A DNA stretch of 57,849 bases from Psychrobacter sp. FME6 (GTDB taxonomy: Bacteria > Pseudomonadota > Gammaproteobacteria > Pseudomonadales > Moraxellaceae): assembly GCF_014861365.1 (NCBI RefSeq), contig NZ_RRYW01000007.1:1-57849 (forward strand). Direction: 5' to 3'. Below, piece by piece: positions 8,550 to 18,395 of the stretch (within the stretch, counting starts at the first letter, position 1; every line of letters begins with the position of its first letter). A program made the position numbers and the translations under genes. The notes under the pieces are model-generated. The model was not told the origin of the DNA. It searched no databases and saw only the letters and a list, made by a program, of their open reading frames with translations.

Positions 8550-10286
8550 ATGAGCAAAATCAAATCTCTTATTCGTAAAAACGCTAAGCCTGCCAATACC
8601 AACAATCCTATATTAGATAACGTCGCAAAAAGTGATGCGTCCATTAACATGACCGCCAACACGCCGATAGAGCAAACGCGTTGGAATGGTTGGGGCAATG
8701 TCAATATCAATAAAAAAGTGTCGTCACACGGTGCCAAGCTGATTAAATCCCACATTGGTAAAACCAAGAAACTAAACTCTGTCAGCTTGCAAGAGGTACT
8801 CAAAACCGTACCCAAGTCACGCTTGCCTGCTGCCATGACTAAGCTAGATACAGTATCTATCGATAATGAGGTCAGACTCAGACATGCGCGTGGACAAAGC
8901 TTTCCTGACTGGATAGCCATGCACGGTGGCGACTTTGAAGTCTTCCCTGATGGCGTCGCGCATCCGCAATCGACCGCTGATGTCGAGACCTTATTGAAAC
9001 TGGCTCACGACCACGACCTTATTGTTATTCCCTTTGGCGGTGGTACTTCAGTAGTTGGTCATATTAATCCACAAAAGGGGTCACGCCCCGTATTAACCAT
9101 CGCCATGAGCAAGATGGATCAGCTTATTGATTTAGATAACGAGAGCCAAATTGCTACCTTTGGCGCAGGCACACAAGGACCAGCGGTCGAAGCACAATTG
9201 GACGCACACGGTTATCGCTTGGGACATTACCCGCAGTCTTGGGAGCTATCGACCCTCGGCGGCTGGATTGCCGCGCGCTCTAGTGGTCAGCAGTCATTAG
9301 GCTATGGGCGTATCGAGCAAATGTTTGCTGGTGGGACACTTGTGACGCCAAAAGGTGTCATTACTATCGCTGATATTCCTGCCTCATCAGCAGGCCCTGA
9401 TTTGCGTGAAATGATGATGGGCACTGAAGGCCGCGCTGGTATTTTTACCGAAGTCAAAATGCGCGTGCAACCGCAGCCTGAAGAAGAGGTTTTCAAAGTG
9501 GTGTTTTTACCGAATTGGGAAGCGGGTAAAGAAGTGCTCAGACAAGCGGTGCAGAGTAATATTCGCCTGTCTATGCTACGTTTAAGTAATGCGGTCGAAA
9601 CCGACGCCCATCTACATTTAGGTACGACGCCTAGTCAGTTTTTAGCGATTAGTACTTATCTTAAAGCGCGCGGACTCAGCTCAGAAAAAGTCATGCTCAC
9701 TTATGGCGTTTCAGGCGATAAAGCGCAGAATAAATTAGCACTTACCCAGTTTAAAAAACTGTTAAAACAGCAAGGCAGTGTTACTGGTAAGCTGACCGAT
9801 GTCATGGGCAGTATATGGGCGCACGGGCGTTTTAAATTCCCTTATCTGCGCGGCACCTTATGGGAAAAAGGCATCATGGTCGATACCTTTGAGACTGCGA
9901 CCAATTGGAATAATATCGACGAGCAGGTGCAGCAGATGCAACAAGCTGTTCAAACGGCTTTGGCAGATGAAAATGAGCACGTCATGGCCTTTACTCACAT
10001 CTCGCATGTATATAAACAAGGCGCCAGTCTTTATACCACCTACTTCTTTAGAGCCGCAAAAGACCATGCTAGTACCTTAAGCCGCTGGCAAAAAATCAAA
10101 CATGCCGCCAGTTTAAGTCTGGCTAATGGCAAATCGACAATATCGCATCAGCACGGTGTCGGTCGTGACCATGCGCCTTACCTTGCTGCCGAAAAGGGTC
10201 AGCTAGGTATTCAGGTAACCAGCGATATGCTCAAAAGCTTAGACCCTGAACAGCGTATGAATCCGGGTGTTTTAATCGAAGATTAG
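8550..10286 (+). CDS. FAD-binding oxidase, alkyl-DHAP-synthase-like
   Basis: This is a 578-residue flavoprotein of the PCMH/VAO fold. The RWNGWGN block (about 44-50) is characteristic of alkyldihydroxyacetonephosphate synthase (AGPS) relatives. The FAD pyrophosphate loop is PFGGGTSVVG (161-170). The C-terminal SHQHGVGRDHAPY (about 532-544) matches the His-rich active-site region of AGPS. AGPS exchanges the acyl chain of acyl-DHAP for a fatty alcohol in ether-lipid synthesis; bacterial homologues are mostly uncharacterised. The first 40 residues are a basic, Asn-rich extension. The same-strand neighbours are GlpD-like and FGGY genes, which supports a glycerol-3-phosphate/DHAP-type substrate. 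Confidence 0.8.
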   Translation: MSKIKSLIRKNAKPANTNNPILDNVAKSDASINMTANTPIEQTRWNGWGNVNINKKVSSHGAKLIKSHIGKTKKLNSVSLQEVLKTVPKSRLPAAMTKLDTVSIDNEVRLRHARGQSFPDWIAMHGGDFEVFPDGVAHPQSTADVETLLKLAHDHDLIVIPFGGGTSVVGHINPQKGSRPVLTIAMSKMDQLIDLDNESQIATFGAGTQGPAVEAQLDAHGYRLGHYPQSWELSTLGGWIAARSSGQQSLGYGRIEQMFAGGTLVTPKGVITIADIPASSAGPDLREMMMGTEGRAGIFTEVKMRVQPQPEEEVFKVVFLPNWEAGKEVLRQAVQSNIRLSMLRLSNAVETDAHLHLGTTPSQFLAISTYLKARGLSSEKVMLTYGVSGDKAQNKLALTQFKKLLKQQGSVTGKLTDVMGSIWAHGRFKFPYLRGTLWEKGIMVDTFETATNWNNIDEQVQQMQQAVQTALADENEHVMAFTHISHVYKQGASLYTTYFFRAAKDHASTLSRWQKIKHAASLSLANGKSTISHQHGVGRDHAPYLAAEKGQLGIQVTSDMLKSLDPEQRMNPGVLIED

Positions 10287-10350
10287 TTCTAGTAAACAAT
10301 AGGTTTTAAAGTCAGGGCTTATTTGCAGTCTTAGCTGAGGTATGTTTAAT

Positions 10351-10468
10351 TTAATATAAGTGCTATACAGCGCGGCTGATATTTATTTTGCGCAGCCTCT
10401 GTCGGCGTAGGCACAGCACGCAAGGAAAATTAATACCAGCCGCGCGTCATAATAAAACGCAACTATAT
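10351..10468. repeat. Intergenic nested palindromic repeat, copy 3
   Basis: The inner arms GCGCGGCTG and CAGCCGCGC enclose the core GCAGCCTCTGTCGGCGTAGG followed by CACAGCACGC. It lies between the AGPS-like and GlpD-like genes. Confidence 0.75.
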
Positions 10469-10546
10469 TTTAAATAACGCCTATAAATTAAGCAGTTTAG
10501 ATAGTCTACTTAGCTGAAACTAAATAACCATTAAAATGAGTCTTCT

Positions 10547-12205
10547 ATGAATCAAGCCACGCAACGCCAACAAGCCTTAGCACCTTTATCTCGCCGCTCG
10601 TCTCAAGAAGTGCCTTGGGATATGCTGATCATCGGTGGCGGTATTACTGGCGCGGGGATTGCTCGTGAAGCAGCAAGGCGCGGCTTAGCGGTATTGTTAA
10701 TTGAGCAAAAAGACTTTGCTTGGGGAACTTCTAGCCGATCTAGCAAAATGGTACATGGCGGGCTGCGCTATATTGCCTCAGGTGATTATAAAACTACTCT
10801 ACTTAGCGTCCGCGAGCGTGAGCGCATGCTCAATGAAGCCGGCGGCTTGGTCAATGAGATGCATTACGTCATGCCACATTATAAAGGCAAGTTTCCACCG
10901 CCATGGATATTTAATACCTTACTCAGGGTATACGATAAGCTGGCAGGCAAACGCTACTTTAAATACTTTAAAAAAGATGCCTTTCTAAACCTAAATCCTG
11001 GTATCAAGCAAGAGAAGTTTTTGGGTGCCAGCCAGTTTAGTGACGCGGTGACTGATGACTCACGCTTAGTGATGCGGGTGCTAGACGAAGCGATCCATGA
11101 CGGCGCGTGCGCGATTAATTACCTTAAAGCCGAATCATTAATTACCAATGAGCAAGGCTTGGTCGTGGGTGCTCACCTAGCAGATACCGCATCTGATGAT
11201 AGCAATAATACTTACGATGTTTATGCCAAAGTAGTGGTCAGCGCGACTGGCGCTTGGGCTGACACCTTACGGATGCAAGCTAGCCAACAGACGGAGCGAA
11301 CCTTTCATAAGCAAATTCGTCCGTCGCGCGGTAGCCATTTGGTGGTTAGTCAAGAGCGTCTGCCTCTGACGCAAGCCTATACCTTTTTGCATCCTGTCGA
11401 TAAAAGAGCGGTGTTTGTTTTCCCTTGGGAGAACCGCTCAGTTCTGGGAACCACCGATTTGGATAATCCTCCTTTAGGTGAAGAAGAAGTTGGCATTACT
11501 AGCGCAGAGGTGGATTATCTATTAGCAGCGACCAACGATCTCTTTAATCATGCCAACCTAAGCCGAGAGGATGTCATCAGTACTTGGGCGGGCGTGCGTC
11601 CGCTGATTTCTGAAGGCGGTGATGGTAAACGCGTCAGCCCTAGTAAAGAAAAGCGCGACCATAGCGTTTGGCTCGATAATAATTTGGTCACCGTCAGTGG
11701 CGGCAAGCTGACCACCTTTCGCCTGATTGCCCTTGATGTGCTAAAGGTTTGCCAACAAGTGCTTGCGTTTGATGATGTGGATACTAAAGATCTTAGCTCG
11801 TTTAATAGCGAAGTTTTTAGCAATCAAACACCAACCAATACCAAGTTTGCTACCCTACCTGCATCGCTACAACAGCGCTTACAAGGGTTTTATGGTTTAC
11901 AACTTGATGCCTTATTAGCATTAGCACATGACGATGATTTGGCTTATGTGACCGACAGCAATACTATCTGGGCGGAGATTCGCTTTGCCGCACGTTTCGA
12001 GCAAGTCATTCATTTAGATGATTTATTATTACGGCGTACGCGCTTGGGATTGATACTGCCGCATGGTGCAATGACGCCGTTGATTAGTGATAGGCTGAAG
12101 CAAATCTGCCAGCAGGAACTGGGCTGGGACGAGCAAAAATGGCAGCAAGAAGTCGATCGCTATCAAGAGTTATGGCAACGCTATTATCATTTACCAGCGG
12201 CTTAG
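10547..12205 (+). CDS. glpD: Glycerol-3-phosphate dehydrogenase/oxidase, FAD-dependent
   Basis: GlpD-family enzymes oxidise sn-glycerol-3-phosphate to DHAP at the membrane and pass electrons to quinone. Of 552 residues, the FAD Rossmann motif is IIGGGITGAGIAREAARRG (about 28-46). GTSSRSSKMVHGGLRY and the STWAGVRPLI block are family signatures, and VSGGKLTTFR carries the second FAD contact. It has the C-terminal DAO_C-like domain. The Shine-Dalgarno is weak. Its place between an AGPS-like flavoprotein and an FGGY kinase suggests this copy serves that pathway and need not be the main glycerol-catabolic GlpD. Confidence 0.9.
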   Translation: MNQATQRQQALAPLSRRSSQEVPWDMLIIGGGITGAGIAREAARRGLAVLLIEQKDFAWGTSSRSSKMVHGGLRYIASGDYKTTLLSVRERERMLNEAGGLVNEMHYVMPHYKGKFPPPWIFNTLLRVYDKLAGKRYFKYFKKDAFLNLNPGIKQEKFLGASQFSDAVTDDSRLVMRVLDEAIHDGACAINYLKAESLITNEQGLVVGAHLADTASDDSNNTYDVYAKVVVSATGAWADTLRMQASQQTERTFHKQIRPSRGSHLVVSQERLPLTQAYTFLHPVDKRAVFVFPWENRSVLGTTDLDNPPLGEEEVGITSAEVDYLLAATNDLFNHANLSREDVISTWAGVRPLISEGGDGKRVSPSKEKRDHSVWLDNNLVTVSGGKLTTFRLIALDVLKVCQQVLAFDDVDTKDLSSFNSEVFSNQTPTNTKFATLPASLQQRLQGFYGLQLDALLALAHDDDLAYVTDSNTIWAEIRFAARFEQVIHLDDLLLRRTRLGLILPHGAMTPLISDRLKQICQQELGWDEQKWQQEVDRYQELWQRYYHLPAA

Positions 12206-12230
12206 CGCTTTTTTATAGGATATTAATAAC

Positions 12231-12352
12231 AAGTGCTACTGGGGTGCTTACTTTGAAAATATAAGTTCCGTAGCCCCTGTCTGCGTAGGTACAGCAAGCA
12301 AGGAAAACTTATACCAGTAGCACACTATAATTATAGTATTTTTATTGAGCTA
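12231..12352. repeat. Intergenic nested palindromic repeat, copy 4
   Basis: The inner arms GTGCTACTGG and CCAGTAGCAC enclose the core GTAGCCCCTGTCTGCGTAGG then TACAGCAAGC. It lies between the GlpD-like and FGGY kinase genes. Confidence 0.8.
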
Positions 12353-12383
12353 TATATCTATTTCCACATAGTTAAGGATGACT

Positions 12384-13952
12384 ATGACCCATAACCTTGA
12401 TGCCCCTATTTATTTCTTAACCATCGATAATGGTACACAAAGCGTCAGGGCGCTTATCTTTGATCAATTTGGCACCGAGATTGCCAAAGCCCGCGTCCCT
12501 ATCGAGCCGTACTTTTCAACTGAGCCTAATTTTGCTGAGCAGCATGCCGATTACTATTGGCAAAAATTAAGCGAGGCCTGCCAGCAATTATGGCAAACCT
12601 GCGACATTACGCCAGCGCAAATCGCTGGTGTCAGTCTCGCTACTCAGCGCTACACCATGATATGTTTGGATAAAAATAAACAGCCGCTACGCCCAGCTAT
12701 TGTATGGATGGATTTGCGCCGAGGAGAGCCCCATGACATAGGCTTTCTTAATCCACTCACCAAGGTAATTGGCATGGGCGATCTAGTTAATGAAGCGCAG
12801 CAAAAAGCACGCTGTAATTGGCTCGCTCATCATGAGCCGGAGATATGGGCTAAAACAGCCTATTACGTCAATTTATCAGCGTACTTAACCTATCAGCTCA
12901 TTGATGAACTTATCGACTCCTCTGGTCACGCGCTAGGCTACCTGCCTTATGATTATAAGGCGCAAGCGTGGTTTAAGCCCAATAACATCAAATGGCGACT
13001 ATTTAATTGCCGATTAGAGCAAATGCCCAAACTCATGCCACCTGGGCAGCACCTTGGTCATATTACTGCTGAAGCTGCTGCCGCCACTGGTATTCTTGAA
13101 GGCACAGCAATGATTGCTGCTGCCAGCGATAAAGCCTGTGAAGCTTTGGGTTCCGCTGGACTGGCCGCCGATACCGCTTGCTTAAGCTTTGGCACTACCG
13201 CGACCATCAATACCACCTCAACAAATTATGTTGAGATACTCAAGCACATGCCCGCTTATACCGCTGCTGCACCGAATTATTATAATCACGAGTATATGAT
13301 ATATCGTGGTTTTTGGATGGTTAGCTGGTTTAAAGAGCAGTTTGCTCAATATGAAGAACAGTTAGCAAAAACGCAGGGTATCGATACCGAAAAGCTCCTC
13401 GATCAAGCGGTCAAAGATATTCCAGCAGGCTGTATGGGGCTAATGATGCAGCCATATTGGTCGCCTGGCGTTCGTCATCCGGGTCTTGAAGGCAAGGGCG
13501 CGCTCATTGGTTTTGGCGATGTACACACACGGGCGCACGTTTACCGTGCTATCTTAGAGGGACTGGCTTACGAGCTTAAGCTTGGTTTTGATACGATTGA
13601 GAAGCGTACGGGAAAAACTATCAAACACTTGCGCATCTCTGGTGGCGGCTCCCAAAGCGACTCCGCGATGCAGCTGACGGCAGATATCTTTGGCATGCCT
13701 GCTTATCGCCCGCATACTTATGAAGCCTCAGGATTAGGCGCTGCCATCAACTGCGCGGTGGGGCTCGGCGTTTATCCCGACCATTTAGCCGCTACTGAAG
13801 CGATGACCCATTTGGGTGATGAATTCTTGCCTATTGAGGCCAACGTTCAGCTATATAAACGCCTATATAATGAAGTTTATCTTAAGATGTATGAGCGCTT
13901 AAAACCTTTATACCAAAGCATTCAAGATATTACCGGTTACCCAGCTAAATAA
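12384..13952 (+). CDS. FGGY-family carbohydrate kinase
   Basis: This is a 522-residue sugar/polyol kinase of the glycerol kinase-xylulokinase superfamily. The N-terminal phosphate loop is TIDNGTQSVRALIFD. The C-terminal domain has LRISGGGSQSD and EASGLGAA, the ATP-binding region. An ATG at 12378 is also in frame, but AAGG lies directly against it and is ideally placed for the ATG at 12384. The protein does not match canonical GlpK closely, so the substrate is open. Genomic context (GlpD-like, AGPS-like) suggests glycerol or a glycerol derivative. Confidence 0.85.
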   Translation: MTHNLDAPIYFLTIDNGTQSVRALIFDQFGTEIAKARVPIEPYFSTEPNFAEQHADYYWQKLSEACQQLWQTCDITPAQIAGVSLATQRYTMICLDKNKQPLRPAIVWMDLRRGEPHDIGFLNPLTKVIGMGDLVNEAQQKARCNWLAHHEPEIWAKTAYYVNLSAYLTYQLIDELIDSSGHALGYLPYDYKAQAWFKPNNIKWRLFNCRLEQMPKLMPPGQHLGHITAEAAAATGILEGTAMIAAASDKACEALGSAGLAADTACLSFGTTATINTTSTNYVEILKHMPAYTAAAPNYYNHEYMIYRGFWMVSWFKEQFAQYEEQLAKTQGIDTEKLLDQAVKDIPAGCMGLMMQPYWSPGVRHPGLEGKGALIGFGDVHTRAHVYRAILEGLAYELKLGFDTIEKRTGKTIKHLRISGGGSQSDSAMQLTADIFGMPAYRPHTYEASGLGAAINCAVGLGVYPDHLAATEAMTHLGDEFLPIEANVQLYKRLYNEVYLKMYERLKPLYQSIQDITGYPAK

Positions 13953-14102
13953 TATAGTCGATTCAATATAAAAGAGGTACTTTAAAAATAGCGTTATGCT
14001 GGGATAAACTTTCCTCACTTGCTGTGCACTTCGCACTCCAAAGGCTTCGCAAAATTTATCCCAGCAGCACTTTATTCTTTTTAAATTGAATCGACTGTAT
14101 TA
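13953..14102. repeat. Intergenic nested palindromic repeat, copy 5
   Basis: The outer arms ATAGTCGATTCAAT and ATTGAATCGACTGTAT are almost perfect inverses. The inner arms TGCTGGGATAAA and TTTATCCCAGCA enclose a divergent core (CTTGCTGTGCACTTCGCACT). The right arm runs into the coding end of the convergent aminotransferase gene and supplies its last codons and stop. Confidence 0.85.
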
Positions 14103-15259
14103 AAAGTATCGTCATTTAAGGCAGTGTGCATACGATTCAATCCTTCTATCAATATCGTTTTAGGACACGCCACATTAAAGCGCATTTTTAGATGCCCCTC
14201 AGTTCCGTATTTAATCCCTGCACTCAGCTCAACCTTAGCAGCTCTAAGCGCATCATAAAGCATTTGATCGTCTTGACCATAGGCTGAGCAATCTAGCCAT
14301 ATTAGATACGAAGCTTCTGGGCGCATAACCTTAATTTTAGGCAGGTGCTCCTCTAAAAACTGTAGCGTTAATTCAATATTGGCTTCGATATAAGCGAGCG
14401 CCTGTGCCAACCACTCACCACCTTGCTCATAAGCGCTACGCATCGCCGTATAAGCAAATAAATTGAGCTCATGCTCGTCACTTAAGCGCTGCTGCTGGTC
14501 AATTTTACTCAGTAATGCGCTGTCTTTAGCAAATATCATCGAGCCTTTGATACCGGCAATATTAAAAGTTTTGGTCATCGAGGTTAGGCTCACAACTTTA
14601 TGCTCATAGTCTTTTGCTAGAGTTAAAAAAGGAATGAATTTGTGACCGCTCAAGGTTAAATCTTGATGAATCTCATCACTAACAATCGCTACATTATGCT
14701 TTTTGCAGATGAAAAGTAACGCTTTAAGCTCATCTACTGTCCATACACGCCCGCCCGGATTATGCGGATTACACAACAAATACAGCTTAACTTTATGCTC
14801 GACAATCTTAGCTTCTATATCAGCTAAATCCAGATGATATTTACCATCTATTTCCTTTAATGCAGAAGTCACAAGCTGACGATTATTATCCAAAACCTTG
14901 GTCATAAAAGGCGTATAAATAGGATCGTTGATGAGTACTGCATCCCCTGCTTCGGTAAATACTTTCATCATCAGCACCAAACTTGGCACTACGCCCGGTG
15001 AGAAAAGAATATTCTGCTTATCCAGCCACAAGCCATAACGACTGCCATGCCAATCGATAATCGCTTGATACAACGGCTCGGTCGGAACGGTGTAACCCAA
15101 TATGCCATGCTGCGCTACTTGCTCAATCGCCGCTAAAATAGGCTGAGCGGTCTTAAAGTCCATATCTGCGACCCATAGCGGAATCGTGTCATCGGTATAA
15201 TGCCATTTAAACGATCCCGTATGTCGTCTGTCTATTATTTCATCAAAGTTATACAGCAC
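14081..15259 (-). CDS. patB: MalY/PatB-family PLP-dependent aminotransferase (C-S lyase)
   Basis: This is a 392-residue fold-type I PLP enzyme. MalY/PatB proteins cleave cystathionine or cysteine conjugates (beta C-S lyase). Features are the N-terminal RRHTGSFKWHY and PLWVADMDF, typical of the subfamily; the NPHNPGGRVW PLP block; SDEIHQDL; and the Schiff-base lysine in SMTKTFNIAG. The start is GTG with AGGAA about nine bases upstream. The C-terminal TVDSI is encoded by the arm of palindromic repeat copy 5, so the natural end may have been replaced by repeat sequence. Confidence 0.9.
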   Translation of the reverse strand: MLYNFDEIIDRRHTGSFKWHYTDDTIPLWVADMDFKTAQPILAAIEQVAQHGILGYTVPTEPLYQAIIDWHGSRYGLWLDKQNILFSPGVVPSLVLMMKVFTEAGDAVLINDPIYTPFMTKVLDNNRQLVTSALKEIDGKYHLDLADIEAKIVEHKVKLYLLCNPHNPGGRVWTVDELKALLFICKKHNVAIVSDEIHQDLTLSGHKFIPFLTLAKDYEHKVVSLTSMTKTFNIAGIKGSMIFAKDSALLSKIDQQQRLSDEHELNLFAYTAMRSAYEQGGEWLAQALAYIEANIELTLQFLEEHLPKIKVMRPEASYLIWLDCSAYGQDDQMLYDALRAAKVELSAGIKYGTEGHLKMRFNVACPKTILIEGLNRMHTALNDDTFNTVDSI

Positions 15260-15456
15260 TAGTTTTTTCCTAGAAAATGGTTTTGGCTTAATATATTCAA
15301 TATAACAAAGTCGTTCTTAACTGTGCAATCAGTCAGCAAAACTATATTACAGACAACCTGCATATAAGCTTCGAAAAACCGACTCAGTAAATACGTGAAT
15401 GTTATTTAATATAAAACAACTGATTACGAACTTATTAAAGAGTTATTTAGAACTCT

Positions 15457-16290
15457 CTACTGTCCTTTAAATTCAGCTTCCCTTCTTTCAACCATCGCCA
15501 TCGCACCCTCTTTCGCATCTTCTGAATGAAACAAATGCGGCAGATAGCCATGAATATTGGCGAGAGCTGCTTTTGCGCCATTACGACTGGCATCTTGCGC
15601 TGAGGACAGTAATCCTTGCACGCCAAGTGGCGCGGCTTTGCAAATCTGTTGGGCGATAGTTAGCGCGCGCTTATATTCTTCACCATTTGGCACGACTTCA
15701 CTGACCAGATTTAGCCTATCAGCGGTTTGCGCATCAAAGTTTTTACCCGTTAATAGATACGGCATGGCTTTTTGCCAACCAGCAGCAGCGACAAAGCGTA
15801 CCGTCGCACCACCAAACGGCATGATACCGCGCTGCACTTCCATTTGTGCAAAGTTGCAATTGCTACTGGCGATAACCACATCACTATTGAGCATCAGCTC
15901 AATCCCAGCGGTAAAGCAAGTCCCTTGTACCGCAACGACAACGGGTTTGCTGCGCAATTTTCCACCAATACCCCACGGATCTATTTCGTCGGCAGCGAAC
16001 TCAAATGCGCCTTTATCCCATTTATCCTGTAGCTCCATTAAATCTAGCCCAGCGGTGAAGTGCTCACCATGAGCGAATATCAGCGCACAGCGAAGATTGG
16101 CATCGTTTTCATAATTAGTGAGTGCCTCAGACAGTTGCTTAATCATATGACTGTCAAAGGCATTGCGCTTATCGGCGCGATTCAGTCCGATTAGACAGAT
16201 ATAGCCATCGGTTTTATAAGTAATGCGATTGTTCGTATCACTGTTAATAGCGTTGTCAGTAATATTATTAACCATATTGTGAGCAGTCAT
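15457..16290 (-). CDS. Crotonase/enoyl-CoA hydratase-family protein
   Basis: This is a 277-residue crotonase-fold protein. The oxyanion-hole segments are HFTAGLDL (about 75-82) and a second region near GTCFTAGIELML. The family acts on acyl-CoA thioesters (hydration, isomerisation). It lacks the usual C-terminal glutamates in recognisable context, so the exact reaction is unclear. AAGGA precedes the ATG. It is a single gene, divergent from the LysE exporter. Confidence 0.85.
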   Translation of the reverse strand: MTAHNMVNNITDNAINSDTNNRITYKTDGYICLIGLNRADKRNAFDSHMIKQLSEALTNYENDANLRCALIFAHGEHFTAGLDLMELQDKWDKGAFEFAADEIDPWGIGGKLRSKPVVVAVQGTCFTAGIELMLNSDVVIASSNCNFAQMEVQRGIMPFGGATVRFVAAAGWQKAMPYLLTGKNFDAQTADRLNLVSEVVPNGEEYKRALTIAQQICKAAPLGVQGLLSSAQDASRNGAKAALANIHGYLPHLFHSEDAKEGAMAMVERREAEFKGQ

Positions 16291-16447
16291 AACTTTATCC
16301 TTGTTACAGTATTGATTATCAGTCTGCTTTTAATATAGACATCTCCGCTCTATAACACAAGCCGCGACATCGCCACTATTTTCAGTTGACCTCATTTACG
16401 ATAATGTGCAACTATTATCCAAATCAAGACATCACTCAGAGCACTTT

Positions 16448-17167
16448 ATGGAATTTTGGCACGGTTTTTTGCTTATCACTAGCGTTCATCTACTCGCTGC
16501 CGCCTCCCCTGGCCCTGATTTTGTTTTGGTCTCGCAGCAAACGTTAGCAAAAGGCCGACGCACTGGTTTGATCTGTAGTCTCGGTATTACTTTTGGTTTA
16601 GCCGTACATATTATCTATTCGGTGCTAGGACTGGCAACGTTGATTGCCCATTCGCAGCCACTACTGACCGCTATTAAATGGTTGGGCGGCAGTTATCTTA
16701 TTTATCTGGGGTGGCAAGGTATTCAAGCCAAACCTAAAAAACCAGCAGAGCTAGAAATTCCAGCAGAGCCAATAGATTCAAGCGTTAACGTTTCACCAGA
16801 CATAATTAACGATCGAACCACGAGTGCTGGTAAAAATAGCGCTAATAAAAAGCTGCCTACTGACACTGAATCGACCGCGGCTATTCTGCGCCGTGGCTTT
16901 TTTTGCAATGTCTTTAATCCAAAAGCACCAGTATATTTTGTGGCGATATTCACCCTTGTACTATCACCCAGTATTCCGCTTTGGCAGCTGGCGATTTATG
17001 GCGTTTGGATGATGGTTTTACAAATGGCCTGGTTCAGCACGGTGGTGATGTTGCTTTCTATCCCTGCCATTCATCGACGATTTCAGCGTTTTGAGCATTG
17101 GATAGACCGCGTATTGGGTACAGCAATGATAGTACTGGGATTAAATCTTATTTTACGTAGTCGATAA
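16448..17167 (+). CDS. LysE/RhtB-family amino-acid exporter
   Basis: This is a 239-residue inner-membrane protein with about six helices. The N-terminal ASPGPDFVLVSQQTL is the RhtB/LysE signature. The central hydrophilic loop (about residues 100-150) is longer than usual, Ser/Thr/Asn-rich, and likely cytosolic. A GTG at 16406 would add 14 residues (MQLLSKSRHHSEHF), but family members begin just before the first helix, so the ATG at 16448 is preferred. It probably exports an amino acid such as threonine or homoserine lactone; the substrate is not readable. Confidence 0.85.
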   Translation: MEFWHGFLLITSVHLLAAASPGPDFVLVSQQTLAKGRRTGLICSLGITFGLAVHIIYSVLGLATLIAHSQPLLTAIKWLGGSYLIYLGWQGIQAKPKKPAELEIPAEPIDSSVNVSPDIINDRTTSAGKNSANKKLPTDTESTAAILRRGFFCNVFNPKAPVYFVAIFTLVLSPSIPLWQLAIYGVWMMVLQMAWFSTVVMLLSIPAIHRRFQRFEHWIDRVLGTAMIVLGLNLILRSR

Positions 17168-17232
17168 GACGTTAGTCACTGGTGAAATCTGCTAAACTGG
17201 TTGATTATATTCAAACATCAAAGCCCGATACT

Positions 17233-18270
17233 ATGACCAGTAAGCCTATGAACCGTCGCCCGACCGCCAATAATCACAGAAATCGCTCGCCTGAGACTGC
17301 CAAAAAACTCGGCCAGCTGCATCCGCGTAATCCGCATCAGGGTCGCTATGACTTTGCGGTATTGACTCGCGCTCTGCCAGAGCTTGCTAAGCATACCATT
17401 ACCAATCCTAAAGGCGAGTCGACGATTAACTTCTCGGATCATCAAGCGGTACGTGTGCTCAATCAAGCACTACTGGCGCATTATTATGGTATTAAGTTTT
17501 GGGATATTCCAGAAGGTTATCTATGTCCACCGATTCCTGGACGTGCTGATTATATTCACTACATTGCCGACTTATTGGCGCAGACCACCCATGTGAATGC
17601 CGATAATACCCCGCCAAAAGGTAAAGAAATCCACGCCCTCGATATAGGTACTGGCGCTAGTGCTATTTACCCTATTATTGGCAGCCAAAGCTATGGCTGG
17701 CGCTTTACTGCTAGTGACATCGACCCTATTTCTGTCAACACTGCTGCACTTATTTGCGAATCCAATCCCAAGCTAAAAGCTGCGATCAAAGTAAAATTAC
17801 AACCTGAGCCTAAGCGTATTTTTGCTAATATCATCGGTCGTCAAGATTACTTTGATGTGGTCGTTTGCAACCCACCGTTTCATGCTTCATTAGAAGAAGC
17901 GATGGAAGCCAATAGTCGCAAGCAGCATAATCTGCAAAGACATCGCGGTAAGAACGAAAACGAACAAATCAGTCGACGCTCAACCAAGGCTGGTAATGCT
18001 GCGCAAAATCTAAACTTCGGTGGTCAGCACAAGGAACTATGGTCTGAGGGTGGCGAGATTGCTTTTTTAACGAAGATGATAAAAGAAAGTCAGGATTTTG
18101 CAGAGCACGTCGGCTGGTTTACCAGCTTAGTGTCGAAGTCTGAAAACGTCAAACCGTTGCAACTGCTATTAAAGCAGCTCGATGTCACGCAAATGCGTAT
18201 TATTGAAATGAGTCAGGGTCAAAAGAACACCCGTGTGTTGGCATGGCGCTTTGATACTGACGAAGAATAA
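17233..18270 (+). CDS. rlmF: 23S rRNA (adenine(1618)-N6)-methyltransferase
   Basis: RlmF methylates A1618 of 23S rRNA using SAM. The 345 residues show the diagnostic [13 protein letters not shown], the [20 protein letters not shown] block, a SAM site [13 protein letters not shown], and the catalytic NPPF motif ([11 protein letters not shown]). A GTG at 17182 extends the frame by 17 residues, but homology begins near the ATG at 17233. It is followed by a perfect terminator and a parS-like site. Confidence 0.95.
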   Translation: MTSKPMNRRPTANNHRNRSPETAKKLGQLHPRNPHQGRYDFAVLTRALPELAKHTITNPKGESTINFSDHQAVRVLNQALLAHYYGIKFWDIPEGYLCPPIPGRADYIHYIADLLAQTTHVNADNTPPKGKEIHALDIGTGASAIYPIIGSQSYGWRFTASDIDPISVNTAALICESNPKLKAAIKVKLQPEPKRIFANIIGRQDYFDVVVCNPPFHASLEEAMEANSRKQHNLQRHRGKNENEQISRRSTKAGNAAQNLNFGGQHKELWSEGGEIAFLTKMIKESQDFAEHVGWFTSLVSKSENVKPLQLLLKQLDVTQMRIIEMSQGQKNTRVLAWRFDTDEE

Positions 18271-18293
18271 TCAATAAAAACCTTATTAATCGA

Positions 18294-18309
18294 AGTTTCA
18301 CGTGAAACA
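18294..18309. promoter_or_regulatory. parS-like site 1
   Basis: AGTTTCACGTGAAACA has a 14-bp perfect palindrome core and 15 of 16 matches to the canonical chromosomal parS. It is intergenic, between rlmF and its terminator. Confidence 0.8.
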
Positions 18310-18347
18310 AAAAAGCAGCGCTATAACTCTTATAGCGCTGCTTTTTA
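18309..18347 (+). terminator. Rho-independent terminator after rlmF
   Basis: A 12-bp perfect stem AGCAGCGCTATA/TATAGCGCTGCT with a 5-nt loop is followed by TTTTTA. It has an A-tract upstream, so it may act in both directions. Confidence 0.85.
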
Positions 18348-18395
18348 TTAGGAAAATGAGTTGAAATACGGTAGTTATACCATTCACAAAAATTA

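Noticed and set aside
8507..8920. 137-residue minus-strand frame overlapping the AGPS-like gene start
   Set aside because: It is antisense to the well-supported flavoprotein, with no start signal.
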